From NCBI GenBank assembly GCA_002409725.1, contig DHOI01000015.1, positions 14,911 to 27,859 on the forward strand: DNA of 12,949 nt, written 5' to 3'. The first letter of the stretch is position 1, and every line of letters begins with the position of its first letter. This document shows positions 1 to 5,177 of the stretch, one piece after another. This DNA comes from Christensenella sp. UBA5394 (GTDB taxonomy: Bacteria; Bacillota; Clostridia; Christensenellales; CAG-138). The notes under the pieces were generated by a model, which did no database searches, was not told where the DNA came from, and worked only from the letters and a program-made list of their open reading frames with translations. Position numbers and translations under genes: made by a program.

Positions 1-67
1 CTCCGCCACGCGCGCCCCTTGGCGCCGGCCGCACATGGCTGTTGTTCTGGTTCATATACATGCTCAT
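1..67 (-). CDS. N-terminal fragment of an unidentified protein, cut by the window edge
   Basis: An open frame starts at ATG 67 on the minus strand and runs without a stop to base 1, giving about 22 residues beginning MSMYMNQNNSHVRPAPRG. A second ATG at 61 is also possible. A purine-rich AAGGA lies about 13 bases upstream, which is a long spacing. It follows the terminator at 164-188 on the same strand, so it would be a separate transcription unit. The polar, Arg/Pro/Gly-rich start fits no family I recognise, and no function can be given. It could also be a chance frame, since only 67 bases are visible. Confidence 0.35.
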   Translation of the reverse strand, partial: MSMYMNQNNSHVRPAPRGARGG

Positions 68-163
68 ACCAGGTAATATTCCTTTCTCGCGCCTAGGGGC
101 GCATGGTTAATGCATAATATGAAGCGCCCCCGCCATGTGTGAGCGGATGTATATTCGTAAAAG

Positions 164-188
164 AAAAACCGCCCGTTTACAAGGCGGT
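164..188 (-). terminator. Rho-independent terminator after the M20/membrane-protein operon
   Basis: On the minus strand ACCGCC pairs with GGCGGT across a 9-base loop and is followed at once by TTTTTCTTTT. It lies about 60 bases downstream of the stop codon of the membrane-protein gene (251-1084), where the end of that transcript is expected. Confidence 0.75.
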
Positions 189-250
189 GAGATGGAAAAG
201 CTTAACAGCAAACGGCGGGATCCATTCTGCGCTATTTTTGCTTTTTTTGT

Positions 251-1084
251 TCATTTCGCTGCATTATCGCGGCGCACGTCGGCGCTGTAATTTATGGCGA
301 ATAGTATCATAACGGGAACAATATTGATCGCCAAGCTAATCCAGGATGCAAATGCGGAATCCGTTAAATAATTGTATATAGTCGGAACGACGGCAAGCAT
401 AATATAGCATGATATTATAAAAATGATATGCTTCCGCCGGTGCTCCGTTTCCTGATACCATTTAGAGGCAAAATAAACGGATAGGACAGCGGCGAACATG
501 ATGATAAACGCCACGGCGTCCGTCGTTCCTACCGCCACGTCCACGTTAAGAATAAGGGCGGTAATAATACCGAAGATCGAATACATGATCCCGGTTAAAA
601 CAGCACAAATAAGCGGGGTTTTGTTTCTCTCGATAAAGCGCGTATCTTTGAGCTTCACGGGGGTTGCCACGAAATAAGAAAACAGCAGGGTTTGAGCTAG
701 GATCTCGGGCGCGCCCTTTATATGAAGCTCCATAGGCAGCTGCGTATAGATGATCCCCTCGATGGAACCAGGCGCGGGGCCCGGCGTATTGAATATGCCG
801 ATTACGGCAATGATGGCCCACAGCTTTAGCCAGCCACGCTTCGTTTCGATCACGCTTTCTTTGAGCAGCAGCAAAACAAAGCCGAAAAGAATCCCTCGCG
901 CAATTTGAAACACAGGGCCCAATAAACTGGAGGCGCTGTCAAGAGGCCGCATAAAATACTTGGTGTTCCCAAGCTGAAACAGCTCATTATAATTGAACAA
1001 AACCGAGAATATTATCCCGCAAAGGATATAGGTTGCCACATGGATGCATGTTACCCGCAGGATAAACTTCGTGTTTTCCTTCAT
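251..1084 (-). CDS. Unrecognised multi-pass integral membrane protein
   Basis: The predicted protein has 277 residues with about six to eight hydrophobic segments. Examples are residues ~9-30, ~52-75, ~84-105, ~155-180, ~188-210, ~220-242 and ~248-270, so it should sit in the cytoplasmic membrane. The frame stays open further upstream into the preceding gene, but ATG 1084 is the sensible start. It is preceded by GGGGGGTG at about 8 bases, and everything upstream in that frame is antisense-like Ser/Thr/Arg-rich sequence inside the M20 gene. The start lies 28 bases after the M20 stop codon, so the two are probably co-transcribed. Base composition is more AT-rich than the M20 gene. No diagnostic motif was found. 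A transporter, sensor or membrane anchor role is possible but not shown. Confidence 0.8.
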   Translation of the reverse strand: MKENTKFILRVTCIHVATYILCGIIFSVLFNYNELFQLGNTKYFMRPLDSASSLLGPVFQIARGILFGFVLLLLKESVIETKRGWLKLWAIIAVIGIFNTPGPAPGSIEGIIYTQLPMELHIKGAPEILAQTLLFSYFVATPVKLKDTRFIERNKTPLICAVLTGIMYSIFGIITALILNVDVAVGTTDAVAFIIMFAAVLSVYFASKWYQETEHRRKHIIFIISCYIMLAVVPTIYNYLTDSAFASWISLAINIVPVMILFAINYSADVRRDNAAK

Positions 1085-1112
1085 TTTGCGTTTCACCCCC
1101 CCGTGTAACGTA

Positions 1113-2273
1113 TCAATCGTTTTTATGAAAAATGCCCAGCAGGCGGCCGTATAGCTCCACGCCCGGCAGCAGGTTCTCCTCGTCGAAATCGAAGCGGCAG
1201 TTGTGCAGGGGCTGGGTGTTCCTGCCGCCCTGCACACCGAGGAATACGAACAGGCCGGGGATGTGCTGCTGGTAGTAGGCAAAATCCTCTGCCGCCATCA
1301 CCGGTTCCACCAGCTCCACGTCGGCCATATCGTCAAGGTATGTATAGAAATCCTCCACCAAGGGCCGGGGGTTATTCACACAGGGGTAGTGCATCAGCTC
1401 CCGAAATTCGAATTCCGCACCCGTGGCCACGGCGAGGCCCTTGATCATGGCCATGATGCGTGCCCGCAGCTGCTCGAACACGGCTGGGCTGAATACGCGA
1501 AGCGTGCCGCTCAGGGTCACCTCGTCGGCAATAACGTTATGCGCTACGCCGCCGCGGATCTTGCCGATGGTCAGCAGCGTATCCTGATGGGGATCTACAT
1601 TGCGGGTGATTGCCGTTTGCAGCAGGGTAATGAGAGCCGCAGCGCAAACGATGGCGTCCACGCCCATCTGCGGGCTGGCCCCGTGGGCGCTCTTGCCGTG
1701 GACCAGCATATCGAATTCGCAGGTCTGCGCCATCATCGGGCCCCAGCGCACCCCCAGCTTGCCCGGCGCAACATCGGGCCAAAGGTGCAGGCCGTAAATG
1801 CGATCCACACGCGGGTTCTCCAAAGTGCCCTCGGCGATCATATTGCGCGCGCCGCCCTTACCCTCCTCTGCGGGTTGGAAGAGCAGCACCACGTTGTATT
1901 TGAGCTTATCCCGGTTTTGGTGGATCAGCTGCGCCGCCAGCAGCAGCATGGTCATGTGGCCGTCGTGCCCGCAGCCGTGCATGCTGCCTTCGTGGGTAGA
2001 GGCATAGGCCATACCGGTCAGCTCGGTGGTGGGGATGCCGTCCATATCCGCCCTAAGGGCGATGGTCTCCCGCGCGCCGGGGACCATATATACGGCCTTG
2101 ATCCCCGTGCCTGCCAAGATATCCACCCGATCCGGCCTGGCCTTAGAGAGGGCGCGCAGCACAAAGGCATGGGTCTCAAAGACTTCAAAGCCCAGTTCCG
2201 GGATCCTATGCAGGGCTTGGCGGAGTTCGACGGCCTCCTCTTGGAGCGCCAGCACAGCCGGGTGCAAACGCAT
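1113..2273 (-). CDS. M20D-family metal-dependent amidohydrolase/peptidase
   Basis: The protein has 386 residues, the normal length for the M20D group (hippurate hydrolases, N-acyl-amino-acid and N-acetyl-diaminopimelate deacetylases). Family motifs are in order: LRADMDGIP at 73-81, the metal site CGHDGH at 101-106 (C101 and H103 as ligands), catalytic/ligand E136-E137 in QPAEEG, H163 in GLHLWP, the dimerisation-domain motif GKSAHGA at 193-199, MAAEDFAYY near 327-334, and the last ligand H357 in PLHN. The catalytic set is complete, so an active cytoplasmic amide hydrolase releasing an acyl group from an N-acyl amino acid is expected. The substrate cannot be read from sequence. ATG 2273 has a GAGG about 11 bases upstream. 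The membrane-protein gene follows 28 bases downstream. No signal peptide is seen. Confidence 0.93.
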   Translation of the reverse strand: MRLHPAVLALQEEAVELRQALHRIPELGFEVFETHAFVLRALSKARPDRVDILAGTGIKAVYMVPGARETIALRADMDGIPTTELTGMAYASTHEGSMHGCGHDGHMTMLLLAAQLIHQNRDKLKYNVVLLFQPAEEGKGGARNMIAEGTLENPRVDRIYGLHLWPDVAPGKLGVRWGPMMAQTCEFDMLVHGKSAHGASPQMGVDAIVCAAALITLLQTAITRNVDPHQDTLLTIGKIRGGVAHNVIADEVTLSGTLRVFSPAVFEQLRARIMAMIKGLAVATGAEFEFRELMHYPCVNNPRPLVEDFYTYLDDMADVELVEPVMAAEDFAYYQQHIPGLFVFLGVQGGRNTQPLHNCRFDFDEENLLPGVELYGRLLGIFHKND

Positions 2274-2413
2274 ATAAAATATTACCTCGCTTCTTGGTTT
2301 GTCATATGCTGCTGCATCCTAGCTTACCACAAGCCGCCCAACCCTGGCAATGGCCCGAGCGGCCGTTTTTGCTTCATATTATATATAATACGCCGCGCGA
2401 CATATTTCGCTTT

Positions 2414-2448
2414 ATAATGCTCCCCCGGCTTCGTCAGGGGAGCATTAT
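2414..2448. terminator. Long hairpin between the Xre operon and the M20 operon
   Basis: ATAATGCTCCCC (2414-2425) pairs perfectly with GGGGAGCATTAT (2437-2448) around an 11-base loop. It lies 20 bases beyond the stop of the Xre regulator gene and upstream of the minus-strand M20 gene. There is no clean T-run on either side (the minus strand continues TATAAAGCG), so it may be a weak bidirectional terminator or a processing stem. Confidence 0.5.
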
Positions 2449-2467
2449 TATATACCGTAAGACAGTT

Positions 2468-2674
2468 TTATTTTTGCATTGTTAGGTCCGGTGTAAAAAG
2501 TTTGTCTACTGTCGTTCCCAGTATATTTGCTAGCTTAAAGGCTAATAGCAGAGTAGGGTCATATTTATCATTTTCAATCGCATTTATGGTCTGGCGCGTG
2601 ACACGCAACGCTGTAGCTAAATCTTCCTGCCTATAATTTTTTTCTTTGCGTAGCTCTCTTATGCTATTTTTCAT
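2468..2674 (-). CDS. Small Xre/Cro-type helix-turn-helix regulator
   Basis: The 68-residue protein is essentially one HTH_3 domain. It starts MKNSIRELRKEKNYRQEDLA, continues with the recognition-helix region VTRQTINAIENDKYDP, and ends with the typical LAFKLANILGTTVDKLF helix. It should bind DNA as a dimer and regulate transcription, probably of its own operon. ATG 2674 is chosen because family members begin with this M-K-N-x-I-R-x-L-R pattern and GAG lies close upstream. A TTG codon at 2683 that overlaps the stop of the previous gene would add three residues. The small membrane protein gene lies directly upstream (5 bases before ATG 2674), a common two-gene arrangement in Clostridia. Its DNA is AT-rich compared with the M20 gene. 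Confidence 0.9.
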   Translation of the reverse strand: MKNSIRELRKEKNYRQEDLATALRVTRQTINAIENDKYDPTLLLAFKLANILGTTVDKLFTPDLTMQK

Positions 2675-2679
2675 AATTC

Positions 2680-2976
2680 TCAAAGACCGGTAGTAAAATA
2701 CAGAATTACGCCAAATACAATGAGCAGAAGCATTACACCTAAAGAAATTAGGATTTGATTTTTCCCGCTGGCATCGTCTACTTTCAATTTTGCGGCACTG
2801 GTAACAAAGAAATAGACCAAAAACTGCAGCAGGAATAAAATCATTGGAAGTGACATTTCTTGTGTTTTTACGTAGTTATATCCCCCCCATATAAAGAGAG
2901 ATAATACCACAAAAAACCAACTCCATTTTATTCCTTCTTGGTTTATCTTTAATTCCATCTCGTCCATTTTCCTCAT
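2680..2976 (-). CDS. Small three-helix membrane protein, partner of the Xre regulator
   Basis: The 98-residue protein has a charged N-terminus (MRKMDEMELKINQEG) and three hydrophobic segments at about residues 18-35, 42-62 and 74-96. It is probably an integral membrane protein with little outside the bilayer. ATG 2976 has an AAGGGGGC ribosome binding site about 8 bases upstream. Its TGA stop lies immediately before the regulator gene and overlaps that gene's alternative TTG start, so the two are one operon driven by the promoter at 3016-3044. I do not recognise the family with certainty. Such small membrane proteins next to short Xre regulators are common in Firmicutes and mostly uncharacterised. 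A role in sensing or in modulating the regulator is inference only. Confidence 0.8.
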   Translation of the reverse strand: MRKMDEMELKINQEGIKWSWFFVVLSLFIWGGYNYVKTQEMSLPMILFLLQFLVYFFVTSAAKLKVDDASGKNQILISLGVMLLLIVFGVILYFTTGL

Positions 2977-3015
2977 AAATGAGCCCCCTTAATGTCAAAA
3001 GTATTTTACATTCGC

Positions 3016-3044
3016 AGCATACTTCTTGACGCGCAGAATGTCAA
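3016..3044 (-). promoter_or_regulatory. Near-consensus sigma-A promoter of the small membrane protein/Xre operon
   Basis: Read on the minus strand, TTGACA (3044-3039) and TATGCT (3021-3016) are separated by exactly 17 bases. The start of 2680-2976 is 40 bases downstream of the -10. The -35 is perfect and the -10 matches at five of six positions. Confidence 0.8.
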
Positions 3045-3045
3045 G
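3025..3045. promoter_or_regulatory. Inverted repeat overlapping the Xre operon promoter, candidate operator
   Basis: CTTGAC (3025-3030) and GTCAAG (3040-3045) form an inverted repeat with a 9-base centre that covers the -35 and the spacer. The octamer AATGTCAA occurs at 3037-3044 and again as a direct repeat at 2991-2998 near the ribosome binding site. The geometry suits binding by a dimeric regulator such as the Xre protein encoded here. Binding is inferred, not shown. Confidence 0.4.
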
Positions 3046-3060
3046 ATGTTTTTACTTTTT

Positions 3061-3197
3061 TAAGTTGCTTATTTATGATAATTGGCTTATTAATATACAT
3101 TTACTATCTGTTCGCTGTCTATCTTGCTTTTATTAATTTCCTCGCAGCTTCTTTATGCACCCTGCCTATTGGCCGCCGGATTGTCGGCACCATACCC
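3061..3197. other. Intergenic AT-rich stretch without a recognisable gene
   Basis: A plus-strand frame opens at 3075 with a hydrophobic start, but it has no ribosome binding site and runs into unrelated sequence. The minus strand has only a 24-codon frame. I see no tRNA or regulatory motif. The divergent promoter at 3016-3044 marks its left edge. Confidence 0.5.
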
Positions 3198-3228
3198 TTG
3201 ACCGTTGACAAAGTCCGTCAACGGTCAA
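3198..3228. repeat. Perfect 12-bp inverted repeat, operator-like or insertion-sequence end
   Basis: TTGACCGTTGAC (3198-3209) and GTCAACGGTCAA (3217-3228) are perfect inverted copies around a 7-base centre. The arms contain nested TTGAC half-sites. A TATAAT lies at 3236-3241, so a repressor here could block a plus-strand promoter feeding 3315. It could instead be the subterminal palindrome of a decayed insertion sequence. Confidence 0.6.
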
Positions 3229-3314
3229 ATTATCTTATAATATCAAAAGGAAAAGGAGGTGGACGTCGAACCTACGAATCTATATATAGAGAGAAAAAGC
3301 AGGAGGAACGAGTA

Positions 3315-3545
3315 ATGCTGCACAAAAACAGGAATAAGCAACAAGAGATGCAAATCATCCCGCAGGATCATTTCAGGCTGTCAAAAAAGCCCTTGGGGGG
3401 GAGCCGCAGGCCCCGGGATGTAATCGTGAGCGACAGCGTGTATGCCGAGAGCGGAAAGTCTTGGTTGCCAAGGCTTTCTCCGCGGGGTTTGCTGGCCGTG
3501 CCAAAGGCGCAAGCAAACCCTATAAACTCAAAAAAGTGGCTATAA
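3315..3545 (+). pseudogene. Broken N-terminus of a possible IS1182-like transposase
   Basis: ATG 3315 has a strong AGGAGG site 8 bases upstream, and the frame gives 76 residues. The start MLHKNRNKQQEMQIIPQDHF resembles the N-terminus of IS1182-type DDE transposases, which usually begin M-L-x-K-N and reach P-Q-D-H-x-L-R-K within about 30 residues. After residue 20 the similarity stops. The frame continues through the folded repeat at 3380-3557 as basic, low-sense sequence ending SKKWL and stopping inside the terminator hairpin. No DDE catalytic region is present, so this would be a dead fragment. The similarity covers only about 20 residues and is from memory of the family, so a small unrelated peptide gene remains possible. 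Confidence 0.35.
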
Positions 3546-3557
3546 CCACTTTTTGAC
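3380..3557. repeat. Folded 178-bp element with imperfect terminal inverted repeats
   Basis: The stretch begins GTCAAAAAAG (3380-3389) and ends CACTTTTTGAC (3547-3557), which are imperfect inverted copies. Inside are a 14-bp hairpin with a 2-base bulge (3451-3464 with 3468-3483, loop TTG) and a perfect 9-bp stem GGGTTTGCT/AGCAAACCC (3485-3493 with 3512-3520) that encloses a smaller TGGC/GCCA hairpin. The terminator palindrome 3528-3558 closes it. No coherent protein is encoded on either strand. A miniature mobile repeat or a structured RNA are the two readings. The ends lie next to the transposase-like fragment and the J-domain stop codon. Confidence 0.45.
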
Positions 3558-3558
3558 C
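3528..3558. terminator. Symmetric A-stem-T terminator, second copy at the window's right edge
   Basis: AAAAAGTGG (3531-3539) pairs with CCACTTTTT (3546-3554) around a short CTATAA loop. A-rich and T-rich flanks make it usable in both directions. On the minus strand it starts immediately after the TAG stop of the J-domain gene and ends in TTTTTT, so it is the natural end of the DUF5685/J operon. The 17 bases 3528-3544 recur exactly at 12933-12949. Confidence 0.75.
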
Positions 3559-4172
3559 TAGCACCAGCAGCAACACGGCACGCCGAAGCTGCTGAAGCAC
3601 AGGGCGCTGGCGCACAGGTCGCAGCCGCCACAGTTGGCCTGGTAGCCGCCGGCCGGGCGGGTATAGGGGTTGCCGGTGCTGCGGATGGTATTGTAGGCGC
3701 TGGCGTATTCGGCGTTGCCAGGCTCCTGCTGATAGGCGATGGTGAGGTATTCGTTGGCCTTGTCGTACCAGCCCTGGCGCAGGTAGATGATGCCGTAAAG
3801 ATAATACCACTCCGCGTTGCGTACGGTGATTGCGTCCAGCACGGCCTTGGCGGCCTGGAGGTTGTTCTGGCCGAGGAAGGCCCGGGCGCGGGCGAATTCA
3901 GCAGCGTTGGGGCCGGCGTAGGAGCTACCACCGCCGCTGTAGCCGCCGTAGCCGTAGCCGTTAGGGCCCCGGCTGGCCGTGCCGCCACCTTTTTTGGTGA
4001 GCAGCTCGTAGGCTTCGTTGATCTCCACCAGCTTTTCATTGGCGACCTCCCGCAGGGCCGGATCTGTATAGCGATCCGGGTGGTATTTCTTAACCAGCTG
4101 CAAATAGGCCGCGCGGATCTCCTCCGTCGTGGCGTTCTCGCTCACCCCCAGCACCTTATAGGGATTATTCAT
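3558..4172 (-). CDS. J-domain (DnaJ-like) protein with TPR-like middle and cysteine-rich tail
   Basis: The protein has 204 residues. The N-terminal J domain spans ~3-60 and carries the Hsp70-stimulating H31-P32-D33, followed by INEAYELL. A Gly/Tyr-rich linker (~62-88) follows. Then come helices resembling one or two tetratricopeptide units (~90-155, with AEWYYLYGIIYLRQGWYDKA). The C-terminus is very cysteine-rich, with C181, C184, C187, C192, C200, C201, C202 and C204, ending CCCWC. It lacks the canonical DnaJ zinc finger and substrate domain, so it is a specialised J-protein that would recruit DnaK to a particular client. ATG 4172 overlaps the end of the upstream DUF5685 gene by 8 bases, with GGAGG 6 bases upstream, so the two are translationally coupled. 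The cysteine tail could bind metal or be lipidated. Neither is shown. Confidence 0.9.
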   Translation of the reverse strand: MNNPYKVLGVSENATTEEIRAAYLQLVKKYHPDRYTDPALREVANEKLVEINEAYELLTKKGGGTASRGPNGYGYGGYSGGGSSYAGPNAAEFARARAFLGQNNLQAAKAVLDAITVRNAEWYYLYGIIYLRQGWYDKANEYLTIAYQQEPGNAEYASAYNTIRSTGNPYTRPAGGYQANCGGCDLCASALCFSSFGVPCCCWC

Positions 4173-4989
4173 CCTTGGCCTCCAATACGCCGCGCATCCT
4201 AGCCGCGCAGCCTTCGTATAAAATGTTATCCAGCAGGCCCTTGTGCGTTTCGATATCCAATAGCTCGTAAGCACCCAAGGCCTCGTTTTGTGAAAGGGCC
4301 AGCAGGAAGCGCGCCCGCTCCTCCCCCGCCGCCGCGGCAAGGAAGGCGTTGTAGGCCCCGCGCTTGGCGTCCTTGGCCCGATCGTCCCAGGCATCCATCA
4401 AATAGACCCAGCGGCCCATGTGGTAGAGGACTTGCGGCACGACCCGACGGGCCGAGCCTTCGGGCAGGGGCGCTTGCTCCCCCACGGCGCGCATCAGGCG
4501 GGCAAAAGCGTCCGCCGGCGCGTCCAGTTCCTTGCAGCCCTCTTTTTCAAGCCGGGTCAGCTCCGCGATGCCCATGCGGATGGCCCCGTCAAGCTCTGGC
4601 GCGCGCACTTGCGCCCGGCGGGCCGGGCCAGCCAGGGCCAGATGACCCAGGGGCGCGCCGAGCTTGCGCTCATCGCGCCAATCATCGGCCAGCTTATACC
4701 AGGCTAGGAGGATATCCAGATCCGCCGCAAAGGACACAGAGGGGCCGTTTAGGGCCATGATCCGCTTTTTGAAGGGATGGAAGGGGCAGCGGGCCAGGCA
4801 GGTAGCACCCTCACCTGCCGCGCCTGCGAGCAGGAGGGCCACGAAGGTGCAATCATAGCTCAGGGCTAGACGTGCACCCTGACCATAGCGGCCGCCGATG
4901 CACTTGCACAGGCCGCAATACCAGGCCTTGTATTCCGCCTCCTCGCGAATCTTCAATTCATCCCGGCAGGGACCGATATAACCGAACAT
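4165..4989 (-). CDS. DUF5685-family protein
   Basis: The 274-residue protein starts MFGYIGPCRDELKIREEAEY and continues with YCGLCKCIGGRYG, the hallmark of DUF5685. It is mostly helical with no signal peptide or membrane segment. Visible features are cysteines C25, C28 and C30, then C64, C68 and H71 in CLARCPFHP, which could form a metal site. There are also two acidic helical motifs: ADDWRDE (D102, D103, D106, E107) and MDAWDD (D199, D202, D203, then D207). Function is unknown. It is the first gene of a two-gene operon with the J-domain protein, which suggests that the J-protein acts on it or with it. ATG 4989 follows a weak GGGATGTGG site, and a promoter lies at 5023-5050. Confidence 0.88.
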   Translation of the reverse strand: MFGYIGPCRDELKIREEAEYKAWYCGLCKCIGGRYGQGARLALSYDCTFVALLLAGAAGEGATCLARCPFHPFKKRIMALNGPSVSFAADLDILLAWYKLADDWRDERKLGAPLGHLALAGPARRAQVRAPELDGAIRMGIAELTRLEKEGCKELDAPADAFARLMRAVGEQAPLPEGSARRVVPQVLYHMGRWVYLMDAWDDRAKDAKRGAYNAFLAAAAGEERARFLLALSQNEALGAYELLDIETHKGLLDNILYEGCAARMRGVLEAKDE

Positions 4990-5022
4990 TCCACATCCCG
5001 CCCATAGATATCCATTTTAACC

Positions 5023-5050
5023 ATTGTATCATTTTTCCCGCGTTGTACAA
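5023..5050 (-). promoter_or_regulatory. Promoter of the DUF5685/J-domain operon
   Basis: On the minus strand TTGTAC (5050-5045) and TACAAT (5028-5023) are 16 bases apart, and TG precedes the -10 as an extended -10 element. The DUF5685 start is about 34 bases downstream. Confidence 0.6.
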
Positions 5051-5082
5051 TATTTTTTTGCCCGCCCAACTATATTTTGAGG

Positions 5083-5101
5083 CAAACGCAAAAACGGTTT
5101 G
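5083..5101. promoter_or_regulatory. Short inverted repeat at the -35 of the nucleoside operon
   Basis: CAAAC (5083-5087) and GTTTG (5097-5101) form inverted arms around a 9-base centre, and the right arm overlaps the -35. It could be an operator, but 5-base arms can arise by chance. Confidence 0.2.
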
Positions 5102-5127
5102 AAATACTATGGAATCTTTGCTATAAT
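5099..5127 (+). promoter_or_regulatory. Strong sigma-A promoter of the nucleoside import/salvage operon
   Basis: TTGAAA (5099-5104) and TATAAT (5122-5127) are separated by 17 bases, with TG one base before the -10. Transcription should begin near 5134, which places the upstream in-frame ATG at 5133 outside the message and supports ATG 5178 as the lipoprotein start. Confidence 0.85.
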
Positions 5128-5140
5128 TTATCATGTACTA

Positions 5141-5159
5141 TGTCGCGTATATCGCGGCA
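5141..5159 (+). promoter_or_regulatory. 5' leader hairpin of the lipoprotein mRNA
   Basis: TGTCGCG (5141-5147) pairs with CGCGGCA (5153-5159), including one G-U pair, around a TATAT loop. It lies a few bases after the predicted transcription start and just before AAGGAGG. It could stabilise the 5' end. The leader of about 44 bases is too short for a known riboswitch. Confidence 0.4.
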
Positions 5160-5177
5160 AAAATAAGGAGGAAAGAT

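Noticed and set aside
2351..2371. GGCC-loop-GGCC followed by TTTTT on the plus strand
   Set aside because: The stem is only four to six pairs and there is no upstream plus-strand gene to terminate.
1203..2417. 404-residue plus-strand open frame
   Set aside because: It is antisense to the M20D gene, whose complete motif set proves the minus strand. The long frame follows from GC-rich codon structure.
3075..3314. Hydrophobic plus-strand open frame upstream of the transposase-like stub
   Set aside because: No ribosome binding site, and the frame passes through the operator-like palindrome. The better start in this frame is ATG 3315.
3368..4039. 223-residue minus-strand frame covering the folded element
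   Set aside because: Out of frame with the J-domain gene, with a Thr/Pro/Ala-rich shadow sequence. It only borrows length from the repeat.
5133..5177. 15-residue N-terminal extension of the BMP lipoprotein
   Set aside because: It begins at or before the predicted transcription start, lacks a ribosome site and would bury the lipoprotein signal. ATG 5178 has AAGGAGG.
5134..5177. Riboswitch in front of the nucleoside operon
   Set aside because: The leader is only about 44 bases with one 7-bp hairpin, which is too small for a purine or other known riboswitch.
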